Assembly: GCA_031424495.1 (NCBI GenBank) | Contig: JANPHP010000034.1 | Location: forward strand, 28,804-92,803 | DNA: 64,000 bases | Direction: 5' to 3' | Source of the DNA: JADKCL01 sp031424495 | Lineage (GTDB): Bacteria; Bacteroidota; Bacteroidia; J057; JADKCL01 | Shown: piece after piece, positions 33,528-42,789 of the stretch | Layout: each line of letters opens with the position of its first letter | Numbering within the stretch: the stretch's first letter is position 1 | Notes under the pieces: generated by a model | Seen by the model: only the letters and a program-made list of their open reading frames with translations | Database searches by the model: none | Told to the model about the DNA's origin: nothing | Position numbers and translations under genes: made by a program

Positions 33528-33767
33528 ATGCCCACTTTAAAATTACTCGATGGTGTCAAGGTTGAGATGTTCCCTAGGGATCATTTCCCTCCGCATGTTC
33601 ATGTTTCATATGGAGAATATGAAGAACTGATCGAAATAGAAACGCTTGCCACTTATTCAGGACGCAAACTCCTTCCAAGTCGCAAACGTAAAATCGTAGT
33701 AGAATGGATGGCAGAGAACCAAGCATTCCTTTTCGATTGGTGGAATACTTTGCAAAATAGTAGATAG
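33528..33767 (+). CDS. DUF4160 protein
   Basis: 79 residues (MPTLKLLDGVKVEMFPRDHFPPHVHVSYGEYE...). The PPHVHVSYGEYEELIEI core is typical of DUF4160, small proteins regularly encoded next to a DUF2442 gene in what look like toxin-antitoxin-type pairs. The next gene is indeed DUF2442-XRE, 29 bases downstream. Confidence 0.85.
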   Translation: MPTLKLLDGVKVEMFPRDHFPPHVHVSYGEYEELIEIETLATYSGRKLLPSRKRKIVVEWMAENQAFLFDWWNTLQNSR

Positions 33768-33796
33768 ATGACGGTGAACTTTTTTAAAGAATCGCA

Positions 33797-34327
33797 ATGA
33801 AAGCAAAAGCATTTCGCACGATTCCTCGGATTCTTCGGATCAACGCTCGTAAGGGATTTGTAATCTCTTGCCTGTTTAGCAATGGGGAAAATCGAATCAT
33901 AGACTTTGAAAACCTGTTTAGAAATGTCTTCAAAGTGCAGCCGGGTGATTCCGACTATGTATTACTTCAAGATGAAAAGGCCTTTGCCGAAGTCAAGGTT
34001 GAAGAAAAAAATCTTCGCTGGTCGAACATAGGCTTTCATGGAAAGGATGAACTTGGAAATCCCATTTTCCTACCTTATGAATTGGATCCAATCGTCCTGT
34101 ACCAAAACAGTAAGCCCGACACGAGTATGGATATCGATATCGCTCAGATGATCCGTTCACTACGTACCGCGCAAGGCATGACGCAAACCGAGCTTGCACA
34201 AAAGAGCGGGACCACAAAGCAGTACATCTCCCGCCTCGAAAACAGCCATGCCGATATCGAGCTGATGACCCTGAAACGCATCGTAGAAGGCGGCCTAGGT
34301 CGACATCTGGATATCAGTATCAAGTAA
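33797..34327 (+). CDS. DUF2442-XRE fusion protein
   Basis: 176 residues. The N-terminal ~90 residues match DUF2442 (FVISCLFSNGENRIIDFENLF, GFHGKDELGNPIFLPYELDP). The C-terminal ~65 residues are an XRE helix-turn-helix (MIRSLRTAQGMTQTELAQKSGTTKQYISRLE). In most genomes DUF2442 is a single-domain protein; here it is fused to its own DNA-binding domain, which suggests autoregulation. It follows DUF4160 in one operon. Confidence 0.85.
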   Translation: MKAKAFRTIPRILRINARKGFVISCLFSNGENRIIDFENLFRNVFKVQPGDSDYVLLQDEKAFAEVKVEEKNLRWSNIGFHGKDELGNPIFLPYELDPIVLYQNSKPDTSMDIDIAQMIRSLRTAQGMTQTELAQKSGTTKQYISRLENSHADIELMTLKRIVEGGLGRHLDISIK

Positions 34328-34458
34328 TCCATCCTCCACCCTTGATTAAGGTGGATTCCAAAAACGATTCCCCCAACCCCAAATTCCCATTGCACATCCC
34401 CACCACAAGCAATAACTTCGCAACGCAATCGGCATCATACGCCTTTGCCTCAAAAAAC

Positions 34459-35871
34459 ATGGCTGAAAAGCAATACGACGTCACCATCATCGGTTCAGGA
34501 CCCGGCGGCTATGTGGCTGCAGTGCGCTGCGCCCAGCTCGGCTTCAAAACCGCGATCATCGAGCGCTACCCTACCCTCGGCGGCACCTGCCTCAATGTAG
34601 GCTGCATTCCGTCCAAGGCCCTGCTCGACAGCAGCCACCATTTCCACGATGCCGGCCACAAATTTGCGGCCCACGGCATCCAACTCAGCGGTATCGCGCT
34701 GGACATGAAACAGATGATCGCCCGCAAAAATGAGGTCGTGAAGGCGACCACAGACGGCGTCGTCTTCCTCATGAACAAAAACAAAATCGACACCTATTAC
34801 GGGCACGGCAGCTTCAAAGACAAAAACACCGTGCTCATCACTGCCGACGACGGCAAGGTGACCGAGATCGGTACTGCCCGCACGATCATCGCCACCGGCT
34901 CCAAGCCCAGCAGCATCCCCGGCGTCGAAATCGACAAAAAACGCATCATCACCAGCACCGAGGCCCTGCTCATCGACAAGCTGCCCAAGACGATGGTGGT
35001 CATCGGCGCAGGTGTGATCGGTTTGGAAATGGGCTCCGTATTCGCACGCCTCGGCACCAAGGTGCAAGTGATCGAATACTCCGCCAGCGCAATTGGCGGC
35101 ATGGACGGCACGATGGGCCGCGAAATCACCAAGATCCTCAAGAAGGACCTCGGCTTCGAATTTTTCTTCAGCCACAAAGTCACGGGCGCCAAGGCGACTG
35201 CCAAAGGCGCAAGCGTGACCGCCACCGACCCCAGCGGCGCCACCGTCGAATTCAAAGGCGAGTATGTGCTCGTCTCCACCGGCCGCCGCCCCTATACCGA
35301 CAAGCTCGGCTTGGAGAATGCGGGCGTGAAGCTCGACGCCCGTGGCCGGGTCGAGGTCGACGACCACCTCATGACGAATGTCGAGGGCATCTACGCCATC
35401 GGCGACGTGATCAAAGGCGCGATGCTCGCCCACAAGGCGAGCGAGGAAGGCGTCTTCGTGGCCGAGGTCATGGCTGGGCAGCACCCACACATTAATTATA
35501 GAGCGATCCCGGGCGTGGTCTATACCTGGCCCGAAGTCGCAAGCGTGGGCTATACGGAGGAGGAACTCAAGGCCGATGGCCGCCCCTACAAAATCGGCAC
35601 CTTTTACTTCAAGGCCTCTGGTCGTGCCCGTGCGAGCATGGACACCGATGGCCTCGTCAAGATCCTCGCCGACAAGGAAACCGATGAAATGCTCGGCATG
35701 CACATCGTGGGTCCAAGGGCAGCCGACATGATTATGGAAGGCGTAATGGGCGTAGAGTTCCGCGCCAGCGCCGAAGACCTCGGCATCTTCTCACACGCCC
35801 ACCCGACCTTCAGCGAAAGCATCAAAGAAGCAGCACTGGACGCGACGGGGGCGAGGGCAATCCACAAATAG
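34459..35871 (+). CDS. lpd: Dihydrolipoamide dehydrogenase (E3)
   Basis: 470 residues from ATG 34459 (MAEKQYDVTIIGSGPGG); the open frame extends upstream without homology. FAD-binding GSGPGG (12-17), redox disulfide Cys44 and Cys49 in GGTCLNVGCIPSK, NAD-binding GAGVIGLEMGSVFARLG, and the C-terminal dimer-interface HAHPTFSE with the catalytic His-Glu. It reoxidises lipoamide in 2-oxoacid dehydrogenase complexes and the glycine cleavage system. No E1/E2 gene is adjacent. Confidence 0.97.
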   Translation: MAEKQYDVTIIGSGPGGYVAAVRCAQLGFKTAIIERYPTLGGTCLNVGCIPSKALLDSSHHFHDAGHKFAAHGIQLSGIALDMKQMIARKNEVVKATTDGVVFLMNKNKIDTYYGHGSFKDKNTVLITADDGKVTEIGTARTIIATGSKPSSIPGVEIDKKRIITSTEALLIDKLPKTMVVIGAGVIGLEMGSVFARLGTKVQVIEYSASAIGGMDGTMGREITKILKKDLGFEFFFSHKVTGAKATAKGASVTATDPSGATVEFKGEYVLVSTGRRPYTDKLGLENAGVKLDARGRVEVDDHLMTNVEGIYAIGDVIKGAMLAHKASEEGVFVAEVMAGQHPHINYRAIPGVVYTWPEVASVGYTEEELKADGRPYKIGTFYFKASGRARASMDTDGLVKILADKETDEMLGMHIVGPRAADMIMEGVMGVEFRASAEDLGIFSHAHPTFSESIKEAALDATGARAIHK

Positions 35872-36156
35872 GAGCAGAATTCGAGCAGAATTCTCAGAAT
35901 TTACTGAATCACTTAGCGTGTTGAATTTTGGGTGGCTAATGGGCGCCTAGAATTCAACACTTTTTTTGAGTTCTGCACGGAATGTAATCACTCTTGAATA
36001 GTGCCACACCAGGTATCGGGTCACTATTATCTCACAGCATCACAACTTCAGCAATGCCAATGCAACAATAAGGGCGATTCAGAGGATTCTGAATATTCCA
36101 CTCAGAATTCAACACTATGCTCTGTTCTGTAAATTCTGAAAATTCTGCTCCTGCTC
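35872..36156. repeat. AT-rich 'cagaattc' repeat cluster
   Basis: The spacer between lpd and the 36157 gene is filled with variants of cagaattc and gaattcaacac, e.g. 35880-35964 and 36098-36150. The same word families recur at 42740-43330 and 55650-55692. It also contains a possible hairpin around gtgttgaatt...aattcaacac (35918-35960). No gene is apparent. Confidence 0.65.
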
Positions 36157-36846
36157 CTAGAACATCACATTCAGCGACAGATTGTTCAGTGGCTGATAGA
36201 TGGTTTCGAAGTAGTTGTTGGAGCGGGCGTAGGTGCTGGTCTCGGGGGAGATTTGCGAGATGCGGGTGCTGCGGCCGATGAACATGAGGTCCATGCAGGT
36301 CTCGGCACTCACAGAAATTGCATATCCCAAATAACAACGCAGGCCCACAACAGGGCTGATGCCCATGCCGCGACGGGTGCGGTTGTCGGTCGACTCGCGG
36401 TAGTTGAGGGTGCTCACGCTATAGGTTTCGCCTGAATATTTGCCAAACATGCCCACCACATCGATGCCAGCGTAGGGCTCAAAAGGGCCCATGATTGCAA
36501 ACCATTCATAACCCATGCGCAGGGTCACACCTGAGACTTTGCCCTCAGTGCGCAAACAATCGGGGCAATTGCGACGGTTTTCATACTGGTATTTGGTGAG
36601 GGCTAGCCCGGTGCGAAATGCACCGAAAGTGCCGTAGCGCTTGTAGTGGATGCCATTGAAAAAACCGACGCCCAAGGTCTGCTCGGCGGCATGGATGCCC
36701 CCGAAATTGCTGGCGTTGGTGACGCTGCCGAGACGTACGCCGATCTCATTCACGGGCATGCTGTTCGCGCCGCACTGTGCTTGCAGACTGCCAAACATGG
36801 CCGCCGACAGCAGCAAAAACATTCCAATTTTCGTTGCAATTCGCAT
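36157..36846 (-). CDS. Secreted beta-barrel-like protein
   Basis: 229 residues from ATG 36846 with a signal peptide ending SLQAQ. The mature part has alternating aromatic and polar strands (GVGFFNGIHYKRYGTFGAFRTGLALTKY-like segments split by turns) and ends PLNNLSLNVMF with a terminal Phe, typical of outer-membrane barrels. It contains a Cys pair CPDC. No family is recognised. Confidence 0.75.
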   Translation of the reverse strand: MRIATKIGMFLLLSAAMFGSLQAQCGANSMPVNEIGVRLGSVTNASNFGGIHAAEQTLGVGFFNGIHYKRYGTFGAFRTGLALTKYQYENRRNCPDCLRTEGKVSGVTLRMGYEWFAIMGPFEPYAGIDVVGMFGKYSGETYSVSTLNYRESTDNRTRRGMGISPVVGLRCYLGYAISVSAETCMDLMFIGRSTRISQISPETSTYARSNNYFETIYQPLNNLSLNVMF

Positions 36847-37038
36847 AAACCAATTTTCAAATGGGCAAATGAAGTCTAAAGATATGAAAAATCAACACAT
36901 CTGCAGCAAATCGAAAATTTCGAGGCTTGTGCTGCTGCCACCACAATTGGCTTTCTAATCGCCGGGAAGCATGAAACGGAATACACTGCCAACGGGAAAT
37001 TTTTGACGTTTAAGGTCGTAAGCTGTATTTTCGTCATT

Positions 37039-37779
37039 ATGCCTACAAGAATACTCCTTTTTGCGCTGCTCATCAGCCTCGTCGCATTCAGCTGCGGCTC
37101 CAAAAAATCGACCCCATCCACCGATGGGCCGCAGGCCGACGCGCAAACTGATGGAAATGCAGCGGCAGCCAACCCCACACCCGAGCCGAATTACACCACC
37201 GTAAAAGGCACAGGAGCATTGGCGGGTTTGATTCCCAAGGGCTATGAAATCGTCAAAGGCGAGGCTGGGGAAATCATGGCCAAAGGCGAACTCAACGGCG
37301 ACAATTTTGAAGACGCCGCAATTCTCATCCAAACGCTGGATGAAGAACAAGGCAGCGCAGCCATCATCGTCTTGCATGGCGAGCCGGATGGCAAGTTCCG
37401 CTTTGGCGAAATGAGCGGCAACCTCGGCCCTGAGCCACTCAGCTACCCCGACCCCGATCAGCTTAAAGTCGAGAAAGGCGTGCTCATTTTCCACTACCAA
37501 TCGATGCGCTGGTCGGCTGACCTCAAGTTCAGGAAAGAGGCCAAGTATGGTGACCTGCGCCTCATCGGCTCCGATACCGACAACTATGGCAACGCCGTGC
37601 ACGATGGCGCAGGCTCGTCGAGCACCAACTACCTCACCGGGCAGCGCATCAGCAATTACATGAGCTGGGATGAGGCCAAAGGCGACCTCGTGGACCTCCC
37701 CGAGAAGCGCGAAAAGGTCAGCACCCAACTCCGCGCATTCAGCGGCTACAACGACGACTCGCTTTACAACGGGCTTTGA
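37039..37779 (+). CDS. Lipoprotein of unknown function
   Basis: 246 residues from ATG 37039. Lipobox ending AFSC gives a lipidated Cys near 19. A Pro/Ala/Thr-rich spacer (to about residue 50) precedes a domain with AKGELNGDNFEDAAILIQTLDEEQ, whose Asp/Asn spacing recalls FG-GAP-like repeats in which 'LNGDNFED' binds calcium. It converges with the hydrolase gene. Function unknown. Confidence 0.72.
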   Translation: MPTRILLFALLISLVAFSCGSKKSTPSTDGPQADAQTDGNAAAANPTPEPNYTTVKGTGALAGLIPKGYEIVKGEAGEIMAKGELNGDNFEDAAILIQTLDEEQGSAAIIVLHGEPDGKFRFGEMSGNLGPEPLSYPDPDQLKVEKGVLIFHYQSMRWSADLKFRKEAKYGDLRLIGSDTDNYGNAVHDGAGSSSTNYLTGQRISNYMSWDEAKGDLVDLPEKREKVSTQLRAFSGYNDDSLYNGL

Positions 37780-37856
37780 GGCTTTGCTGCCATGCATTCC
37801 CCAATCGAATAAAGCTCCCAAAAAGCTCCGCGCACCCAATCAAAAAGCAGCATCGG

Positions 37857-39251
37857 CTACAATGCCCGCAACTGTTCCAGCAATTTCTCAAACTGTGGAT
37901 CGGCGCGGAGAGCCGCAAATTCTGGGTCGGATGCGAGACGGTCTGCATCCTTGAAGCCGAGCGTCTGCGCTGCAAGTAAGGTAGCCATCGCATCGGCGGG
38001 GCGGTTTTCGCGCATGCGCACCTGCGCGGTGAGGTAGGGCCCCTCGGGATTGGGCGGATCGACGAGCTTGTAGATCTCGAGGAAATGCTCTACCGTAGGC
38101 AGGGCATTGGCCTTGAGGGCGCCGTCGATTTGGAAATAGGTGTTCAAGCTCAGGAAATTGAGCACGCGGTGGCGCAAGAAATAGGCGTCGCTACCTTGTG
38201 GCTTGCTCATCGGATTCAATTTGCCAGTAAGGGTGCGCCATTCGTCTACGCTCTTGGTGCCGAGCTGTGGCACATATTCCTCGCGCAGGGCCATTTCTTC
38301 CTCGGCCTCCTTGTTTTCGGCGGCGCGGCCTGCGGCCCAGGCTGGGCTGCCTTGCAGCTTGGCGAGTTCTGCTTTTTCGGCCGTGACATCTGCCAAGCCA
38401 TCGAGCTTGGCGACGACAGCTTTGTAAGCTCGCCAGGTCGTGAGCGCATTTGACTTGAATAAGGTGCTCAATCGCTGCCGGGCGACTGCCACGAGCGAAT
38501 CCGCCTGGACATTGTTTCCCTCCATTCCCCGCAGGGTCACAAACTCCAAGGCCTCGCTCATCACCGCAGCACTCGGCCACTCATGCCCGCCTTCCCAATA
38601 CTGAATGATATGTCTTTGGGCCGTGCCATCCAGCACATCCTCCAGTTGGCGCAGCTCTTGGTAATTGAAGTCCTTTTTGCCGATGATCGCATCGTAATTA
38701 AAGGTGTCGCCCTCACGTGGCTGAAAACCTGCCGAGCAGGCAATCACGCTCCGCACCTCGGGCCGACTCTGGGCGATGGCAGCCGCCACCCTTGCGCCGC
38801 CCGAGAAGCCCGAAACCGTGATCCGCTTTTCGTCGAGCTTGAATTTGAGTTTGAGATCGGCCATGAGCTGATCGTAGATCGCCAAGCCCTGATTGGGCTG
38901 TTGCCCGTTTTTGGAATTGTTGCTGCCCACTAGCAGGACCTGGTACTGGTCGGCGAGGCTTTGGTATTGCGTCACCGGATCTTTGCCCCGGGCATGGGAG
39001 TCGAAAAATATCACCACCGGAATCGGCTGACCGACATTGTAACTCGGCGGCAGGTAGTAGGCAAATGAGGCATCCTTGGTTCCAGAGACAGCTTCGAATG
39101 GCACAAATTTTCCGAGTTCGCGCGGGAGCGGGGGTGCTGGCGTGCTTGCTGGGGTCGTGGGGGCGGATGCAGGGGAATGTGACTTGGATTCGCTGCAGGC
39201 CGATGCCATGCCACAGACAACCAAGCTCAACAAAATCAAAAAGTGGCGCAT
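37857..39251 (-). CDS. Alpha/beta-hydrolase lipoprotein
   Basis: 464 residues from ATG 39251. Lipobox MASAC (Cys19) and a Pro/Ala/Ser-rich spacer (20-45) precede an alpha/beta hydrolase domain: VVIFFDSHARGKDP, the nucleophile elbow GFSGGA with Ser150, and a late YWEGGHEWP holding the probable catalytic His. A helical C-terminal extension of ~190 residues follows (KAVVAKLDGLADVTAEKAEL). It is probably an esterase- or peptidase-like enzyme anchored in the envelope; substrate unknown. Confidence 0.8.
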   Translation of the reverse strand: MRHFLILLSLVVCGMASACSESKSHSPASAPTTPASTPAPPLPRELGKFVPFEAVSGTKDASFAYYLPPSYNVGQPIPVVIFFDSHARGKDPVTQYQSLADQYQVLLVGSNNSKNGQQPNQGLAIYDQLMADLKLKFKLDEKRITVSGFSGGARVAAAIAQSRPEVRSVIACSAGFQPREGDTFNYDAIIGKKDFNYQELRQLEDVLDGTAQRHIIQYWEGGHEWPSAAVMSEALEFVTLRGMEGNNVQADSLVAVARQRLSTLFKSNALTTWRAYKAVVAKLDGLADVTAEKAELAKLQGSPAWAAGRAAENKEAEEEMALREEYVPQLGTKSVDEWRTLTGKLNPMSKPQGSDAYFLRHRVLNFLSLNTYFQIDGALKANALPTVEHFLEIYKLVDPPNPEGPYLTAQVRMRENRPADAMATLLAAQTLGFKDADRLASDPEFAALRADPQFEKLLEQLRAL

Positions 39252-39337
39252 GATCGATTCCAACATTAGTCTGCACCAAAGGTAAACAAAACTGGTTTCG
39301 GGAAATGCACCGTAACTTGCAGTCCTACAATTGCACA

Positions 39338-40003
39338 ATGTCACACAAGAAATCAGCACTTCTCATCGGCGCCACGGGTTTGGTCGGCGGCGCACTCCTT
39401 GGGCAACTGCTCGACGATCCCGATTACGACCGGGTCACGATCTTCGTGCGCCGCAGCACGGGCCGCTCGCATCCCAAACTCGTCGAACATGTGATTGATT
39501 TTGGGCAAATGAGCACTTGGGCATCCTTGGTGAAAGGCGATGTCGCCTTCTCGGCGCTGGGCACGACCCGGGCGCAGGCTGGCAGCACGAGCGCGCAGCG
39601 CGTGGTCGACTACGATTACCAATATGCCTTTGCGCAGACTGCCGCCGCCAATGGCGTTGCGGCTTATGTGCTCTGCTCCTCGGTCGGCGCCAATCCACGG
39701 GCTGGCGCGGCCTATATGAAAATGAAGGGCGAACTCGACCGCGACGTGGCCTTGCTGCCCTTTGCATGCGTGCACATCTTGCGCCCCGGCCCGCTCACGG
39801 GTCCGCGCGAGAAGCCGCGCTTTGGCGAGGGCGCCGTTGTTTCCATCCTCGGGGCCTTCAATGCGATCGGTCTTTTTAAGCAGTACCGTCCAATCACGGG
39901 CGAGCAGGTCGCGCAGGTGATGCGCAAGGTCGCCCTGCTACCCGGCAAGCCCGCCATCGTGCACGAGCCTGACGATCTCTTCCGGATCTTGGCGTCAAAA
40001 TGA
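39338..40003 (+). CDS. NAD(P)-binding atypical SDR
   Basis: 221 residues from ATG 39338. N-terminal Rossmann motif GATGLVGGALL, then SALGTTRAQAGS and YVLCSSVGANP with the family's conserved Ser. There is a YMKMKGELD stretch in place of YxxxK. This matches the HTATIP2/NmrA-like oxidoreductase group of bacteria. Cytoplasmic; substrate unknown. It is divergent from the hydrolase gene and followed by osmC. Confidence 0.85.
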   Translation: MSHKKSALLIGATGLVGGALLGQLLDDPDYDRVTIFVRRSTGRSHPKLVEHVIDFGQMSTWASLVKGDVAFSALGTTRAQAGSTSAQRVVDYDYQYAFAQTAAANGVAAYVLCSSVGANPRAGAAYMKMKGELDRDVALLPFACVHILRPGPLTGPREKPRFGEGAVVSILGAFNAIGLFKQYRPITGEQVAQVMRKVALLPGKPAIVHEPDDLFRILASK

Positions 40004-40080
40004 AGCTTGCAACAAATTGTACACTCTGAAGTTTCAATGTCGGGGCGATCTACTATCTTCCCCCTAAATTCATCAAAGCA

Positions 40081-40509
40081 ATGAAAAGAAATGCAACCGC
40101 CATCTGGAATGGCACCGGCCGCGAAGGCAGCGGCACCCTGAGTACCCAAAGCGGCGCGCTCGACAAAATGGCTTATACCTTTAAGTCACGCACCTCTGAG
40201 CCCGACGGCTCATCGGCCACCAATCCTGAAGAGCTCATCGCGGCTGCCCACGCTGGCTGCTTCACGATGTTCCTCAGCTTTCAACTCGCTGGCGCGAATT
40301 TCCCCGCCGACGAATTGGACACCAAAGCCATACTCACCCTCAAAACCGAAGGTGGTTTGGCAGTCGAGTCCATCGACCTCGTCGTCGCCGGCAAGGTGCC
40401 CGGCATCACAGACGAGCTCTTTCAAGAACTTGCACTGAAAGCCAAAGAAGGCTGCCCGATCTCCAAGCTCTTCAACTGCGCGATCACGCTGGAAGCTAAA
40501 TTGGTCTGA
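40081..40509 (+). CDS. osmC: OsmC-family peroxiredoxin
   Basis: 142 residues from ATG 40081. Peroxidatic Cys60 in AAAHAGCF and resolving Cys125 in AKEGCPIS are both present, with the family opening MKRNATAIWNGTGREGSG. It reduces organic hydroperoxides using lipoyl thiols. The SDR gene ends 77 bases upstream. Confidence 0.95.
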   Translation: MKRNATAIWNGTGREGSGTLSTQSGALDKMAYTFKSRTSEPDGSSATNPEELIAAAHAGCFTMFLSFQLAGANFPADELDTKAILTLKTEGGLAVESIDLVVAGKVPGITDELFQELALKAKEGCPISKLFNCAITLEAKLV

Positions 40510-40525
40510 GTACCAATTCATCTTG

Positions 40526-40566
40526 CGGCCGCAAATTCAAGCTCAGCTTGGATTTGCGGCCGTTTG
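40526..40566 (+). terminator. Terminator after osmC
   Basis: cggccgcaaat (40526-40536) pairs with atttgcggccg (40552-40562), followed by tttgtttt. The remaining ~280 bases up to 40846 show no gene. Confidence 0.75.
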
Positions 40567-40845
40567 TTTTGCATTCGCTCGAGATGCCCACAGAAATTCG
40601 ACCAATACCTGACGATTTACAGCTGAATGACCAACATTCATCATGGTCTCACGTATGAGCCAACCAAAGGCAGCACGAGTTCATCGGCTACCTACACGAC
40701 ATGCTACACAACACTGATCCGCCCCTCGCCTAAACGGCTCGACTGAACAAACATTCAGCCCCGTCAATTTCTTACGCTTCGCCTCCGAGCCATTGGGGGT
40801 AATCCATATTTATCAATTCTATTCAATCTCAACTCCAACAAAAAA

Positions 40846-41103
40846 ATGGGAGCAAATCAACTATTGGCCTTCTGGTGGGTACTTCCTATCGTGGCTAGCC
40901 TGGTATTTTACAAAATCGTTTTGCGGTTTTTCTTCGGCATGGTGATCGTGCCCGAAAGCAAGACCGGCCTCGTCACCAAAAAGTTTGTGCTTTTTGGGGC
41001 AAACAAGGAACTGCCCGATGGGCGCATCATCGCCACCCAAGGGGAGGCTGGTTTTCAAGCCAAGACCCTCGCACCGGGCATCTATTTCTGGAAATGGATG
41101 TGA
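40846..41103 (+). CDS. N-terminal fragment of an SPFH (flotillin-like) protein, ended by TGA
   Basis: 85 codons from ATG 40846, ending TGA at 41101. A membrane segment (about 8-32) is followed by VIVPESKTGLVTKKFVLFGANKELPDG. The reading frame continues directly in phase through QYEIK into the 41119 gene. So 40846-42762 is one ancestral gene of ~638 codons broken by a single stop where a Trp (TGG) would read well (YFWKWM-stop-QYEIKMEEF). It may be a nonsense mutation, a sequencing error or a read-through site (TGA followed by C). Confidence 0.7.
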   Translation: MGANQLLAFWWVLPIVASLVFYKIVLRFFFGMVIVPESKTGLVTKKFVLFGANKELPDGRIIATQGEAGFQAKTLAPGIYFWKWM

Positions 41104-41118
41104 CAGTATGAAATCAAA

Positions 41119-42762
41119 ATGGAAGAATTCACGGTGATCCCAGAGGGCATGATCGGCCTCGTGCTCGCCCGGGACGGTGCGGAGATTCCCACAGGTGGCA
41201 TCCTCGCCCGCAAGGTGGATTGTGACAACTTTCAAGACGCCGAGCACTTCCTCACCAATGGCGGTCAGCGCGGCCGCCAAACGACTTACATCACAGCAGG
41301 TTCTTACCGCGTGAACACGCTCTTGTTTCACGTCACGATCGCCAGCATGGTGCGCATCCAAGAAAGCATGATCGGCATCATCACCACGCTCGATGGCGAG
41401 CCGATCGAAAGCGGGCAGATTGCTGGCAAGCTCATCGAAGGGCACAACAATTTCCAGGACTTCGACCATTTTTTGCAGCACGGCGGTAACCGTGGCCTGC
41501 AACCACAGGTCATTCTCTCCGGCTCCTACAACCTGAATCCGTGGGCGGTGCAAGTCGAGGAATGCCGCATGACCGAAATCCCGATCGGCTATGTTGGGGT
41601 GGTAATTTCCTACATCGGCCAAGACGGCATGGACCTCACCGGCGTCGACTTCAAGCATGGCAATATCGTAGAGAAGGGCTACAAAGGCGTCTGGGCAGAG
41701 CCGCTCGGTCCTGGTAAATATGCGATCAATAAGTACACGATGAAGGTCGAGCTCGTGCCCACGACCAACCTGGTGCTCAACTGGGCCACGGCGCGCACCG
41801 AGTCCCACAACCTCGACAAGAACTTGAGCACAATAACTGTGCGGTCTCGCGACGGCTTCCCCTTCAACCTCGATGTCTCGCAGATCATCCACGTGCCCAA
41901 TATCGAGGCCCCCAAGGTCATCGCCCGATTCGGCAACATGACCAATCTGGTGTCGCAGGTGCTGGAGCCGACGATCGGCAACTACTTTCGCAACTCGGCG
42001 CAGGAAGCAGACGTGATCGCCTTTCTCACCACACGCAAGGAGCGGCAGGAATCGGCCAAGCGGCATATCAAGCAGGTGCTCGACGAGTACAACGTGAATG
42101 CAGTGGACACTCTGATCGGCGATATCGTGCCGCCTGACTCTTTGATGAAGACGCTCACGGACCGCAAGATTGCTGAGGAACAGAAGGTGACCTACGAGAC
42201 CCAGCGCGAGGCGCAAGAAACCCGCCAAGGGATGGAGAAGGAAACGGCCATCGCCGATATGCAGCGGCAGATCGTGAGCGCACAGCAAAGCGTGGAGATC
42301 GCCGAGCGCACCGCGAGTGCTGCGGTGAAAAAATCTGAAGGCGAAGCCGCAAGCGTGAAGCTCAATGTCGGCGCCGAGTCCGAAGCGACCAAGTTGAGGG
42401 CCCATGCCGAAGCGGAGGCGATGCTCGCCAAGGCGCAAGCCGAGTCGCAATCGGTGAAGTTGCGCGCCGACGCGCATGCACGGGAGATCGCGCTCACCGG
42501 CGACGCCGAGGCTGGCAAGATCCTAGCGATCGGCAAAAGCACGGCCGAGGCCTACCAACTCGCGGTGGGGGCATTGGGAAGTGAAAACTTCACGCGCTTC
42601 AAAATCACAGAGGAATTGGCCAAGGGCCACATCAAGCTGATGCCCGAGGTCCTGATCGGCGGCGGCAACGGCCAAGGCAACGCCATGGAAGGCATGCTGG
42701 GATTGAGGCTGCTAGAAATGATGTCCCCGGAGAATCACAATTTACAGAATTCCGAGAATTGA
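41119..42762 (+). CDS. SPFH-domain (flotillin-like) protein, main body
   Basis: 547 residues from ATG 41119, in frame with the preceding fragment and lacking its membrane anchor if translated alone. The SPFH/band 7 fold spans about 1-330 (TEIPIGYVGVVISYIGQDG, INKYTMKVELVPTTNLVLNW, RDGFPFNLDVSQII). A long Ala/Glu-rich coiled coil follows (about 335-500; repeats of AEAEAMLAKAQAESQ type). Flotillin-like proteins form membrane-bound oligomeric rings or scaffolds. The full-length product would be N-terminally anchored. Confidence 0.85.
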   Translation: MEEFTVIPEGMIGLVLARDGAEIPTGGILARKVDCDNFQDAEHFLTNGGQRGRQTTYITAGSYRVNTLLFHVTIASMVRIQESMIGIITTLDGEPIESGQIAGKLIEGHNNFQDFDHFLQHGGNRGLQPQVILSGSYNLNPWAVQVEECRMTEIPIGYVGVVISYIGQDGMDLTGVDFKHGNIVEKGYKGVWAEPLGPGKYAINKYTMKVELVPTTNLVLNWATARTESHNLDKNLSTITVRSRDGFPFNLDVSQIIHVPNIEAPKVIARFGNMTNLVSQVLEPTIGNYFRNSAQEADVIAFLTTRKERQESAKRHIKQVLDEYNVNAVDTLIGDIVPPDSLMKTLTDRKIAEEQKVTYETQREAQETRQGMEKETAIADMQRQIVSAQQSVEIAERTASAAVKKSEGEAASVKLNVGAESEATKLRAHAEAEAMLAKAQAESQSVKLRADAHAREIALTGDAEAGKILAIGKSTAEAYQLAVGALGSENFTRFKITEELAKGHIKLMPEVLIGGGNGQGNAMEGMLGLRLLEMMSPENHNLQNSEN

Positions 42763-42789
42763 GCGTCGAGTCGAATTCTGGGTGGTCAT

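Noticed and set aside
34495..35703. Minus-strand open frame opposite lpd
   Set aside because: Antisense of a well-defined gene with the Asp/Val/Gly-rich composition typical of shadows.
41101..41103. TGA as a selenocysteine codon
   Set aside because: No SECIS-like hairpin directly after it and the family has Trp or similar here, not a catalytic Cys.
40861..42477. Minus-strand open frame opposite the SPFH gene
   Set aside because: It spans the TGA without a stop only because it is antisense; His/Leu/Arg-rich with no recognisable domain.
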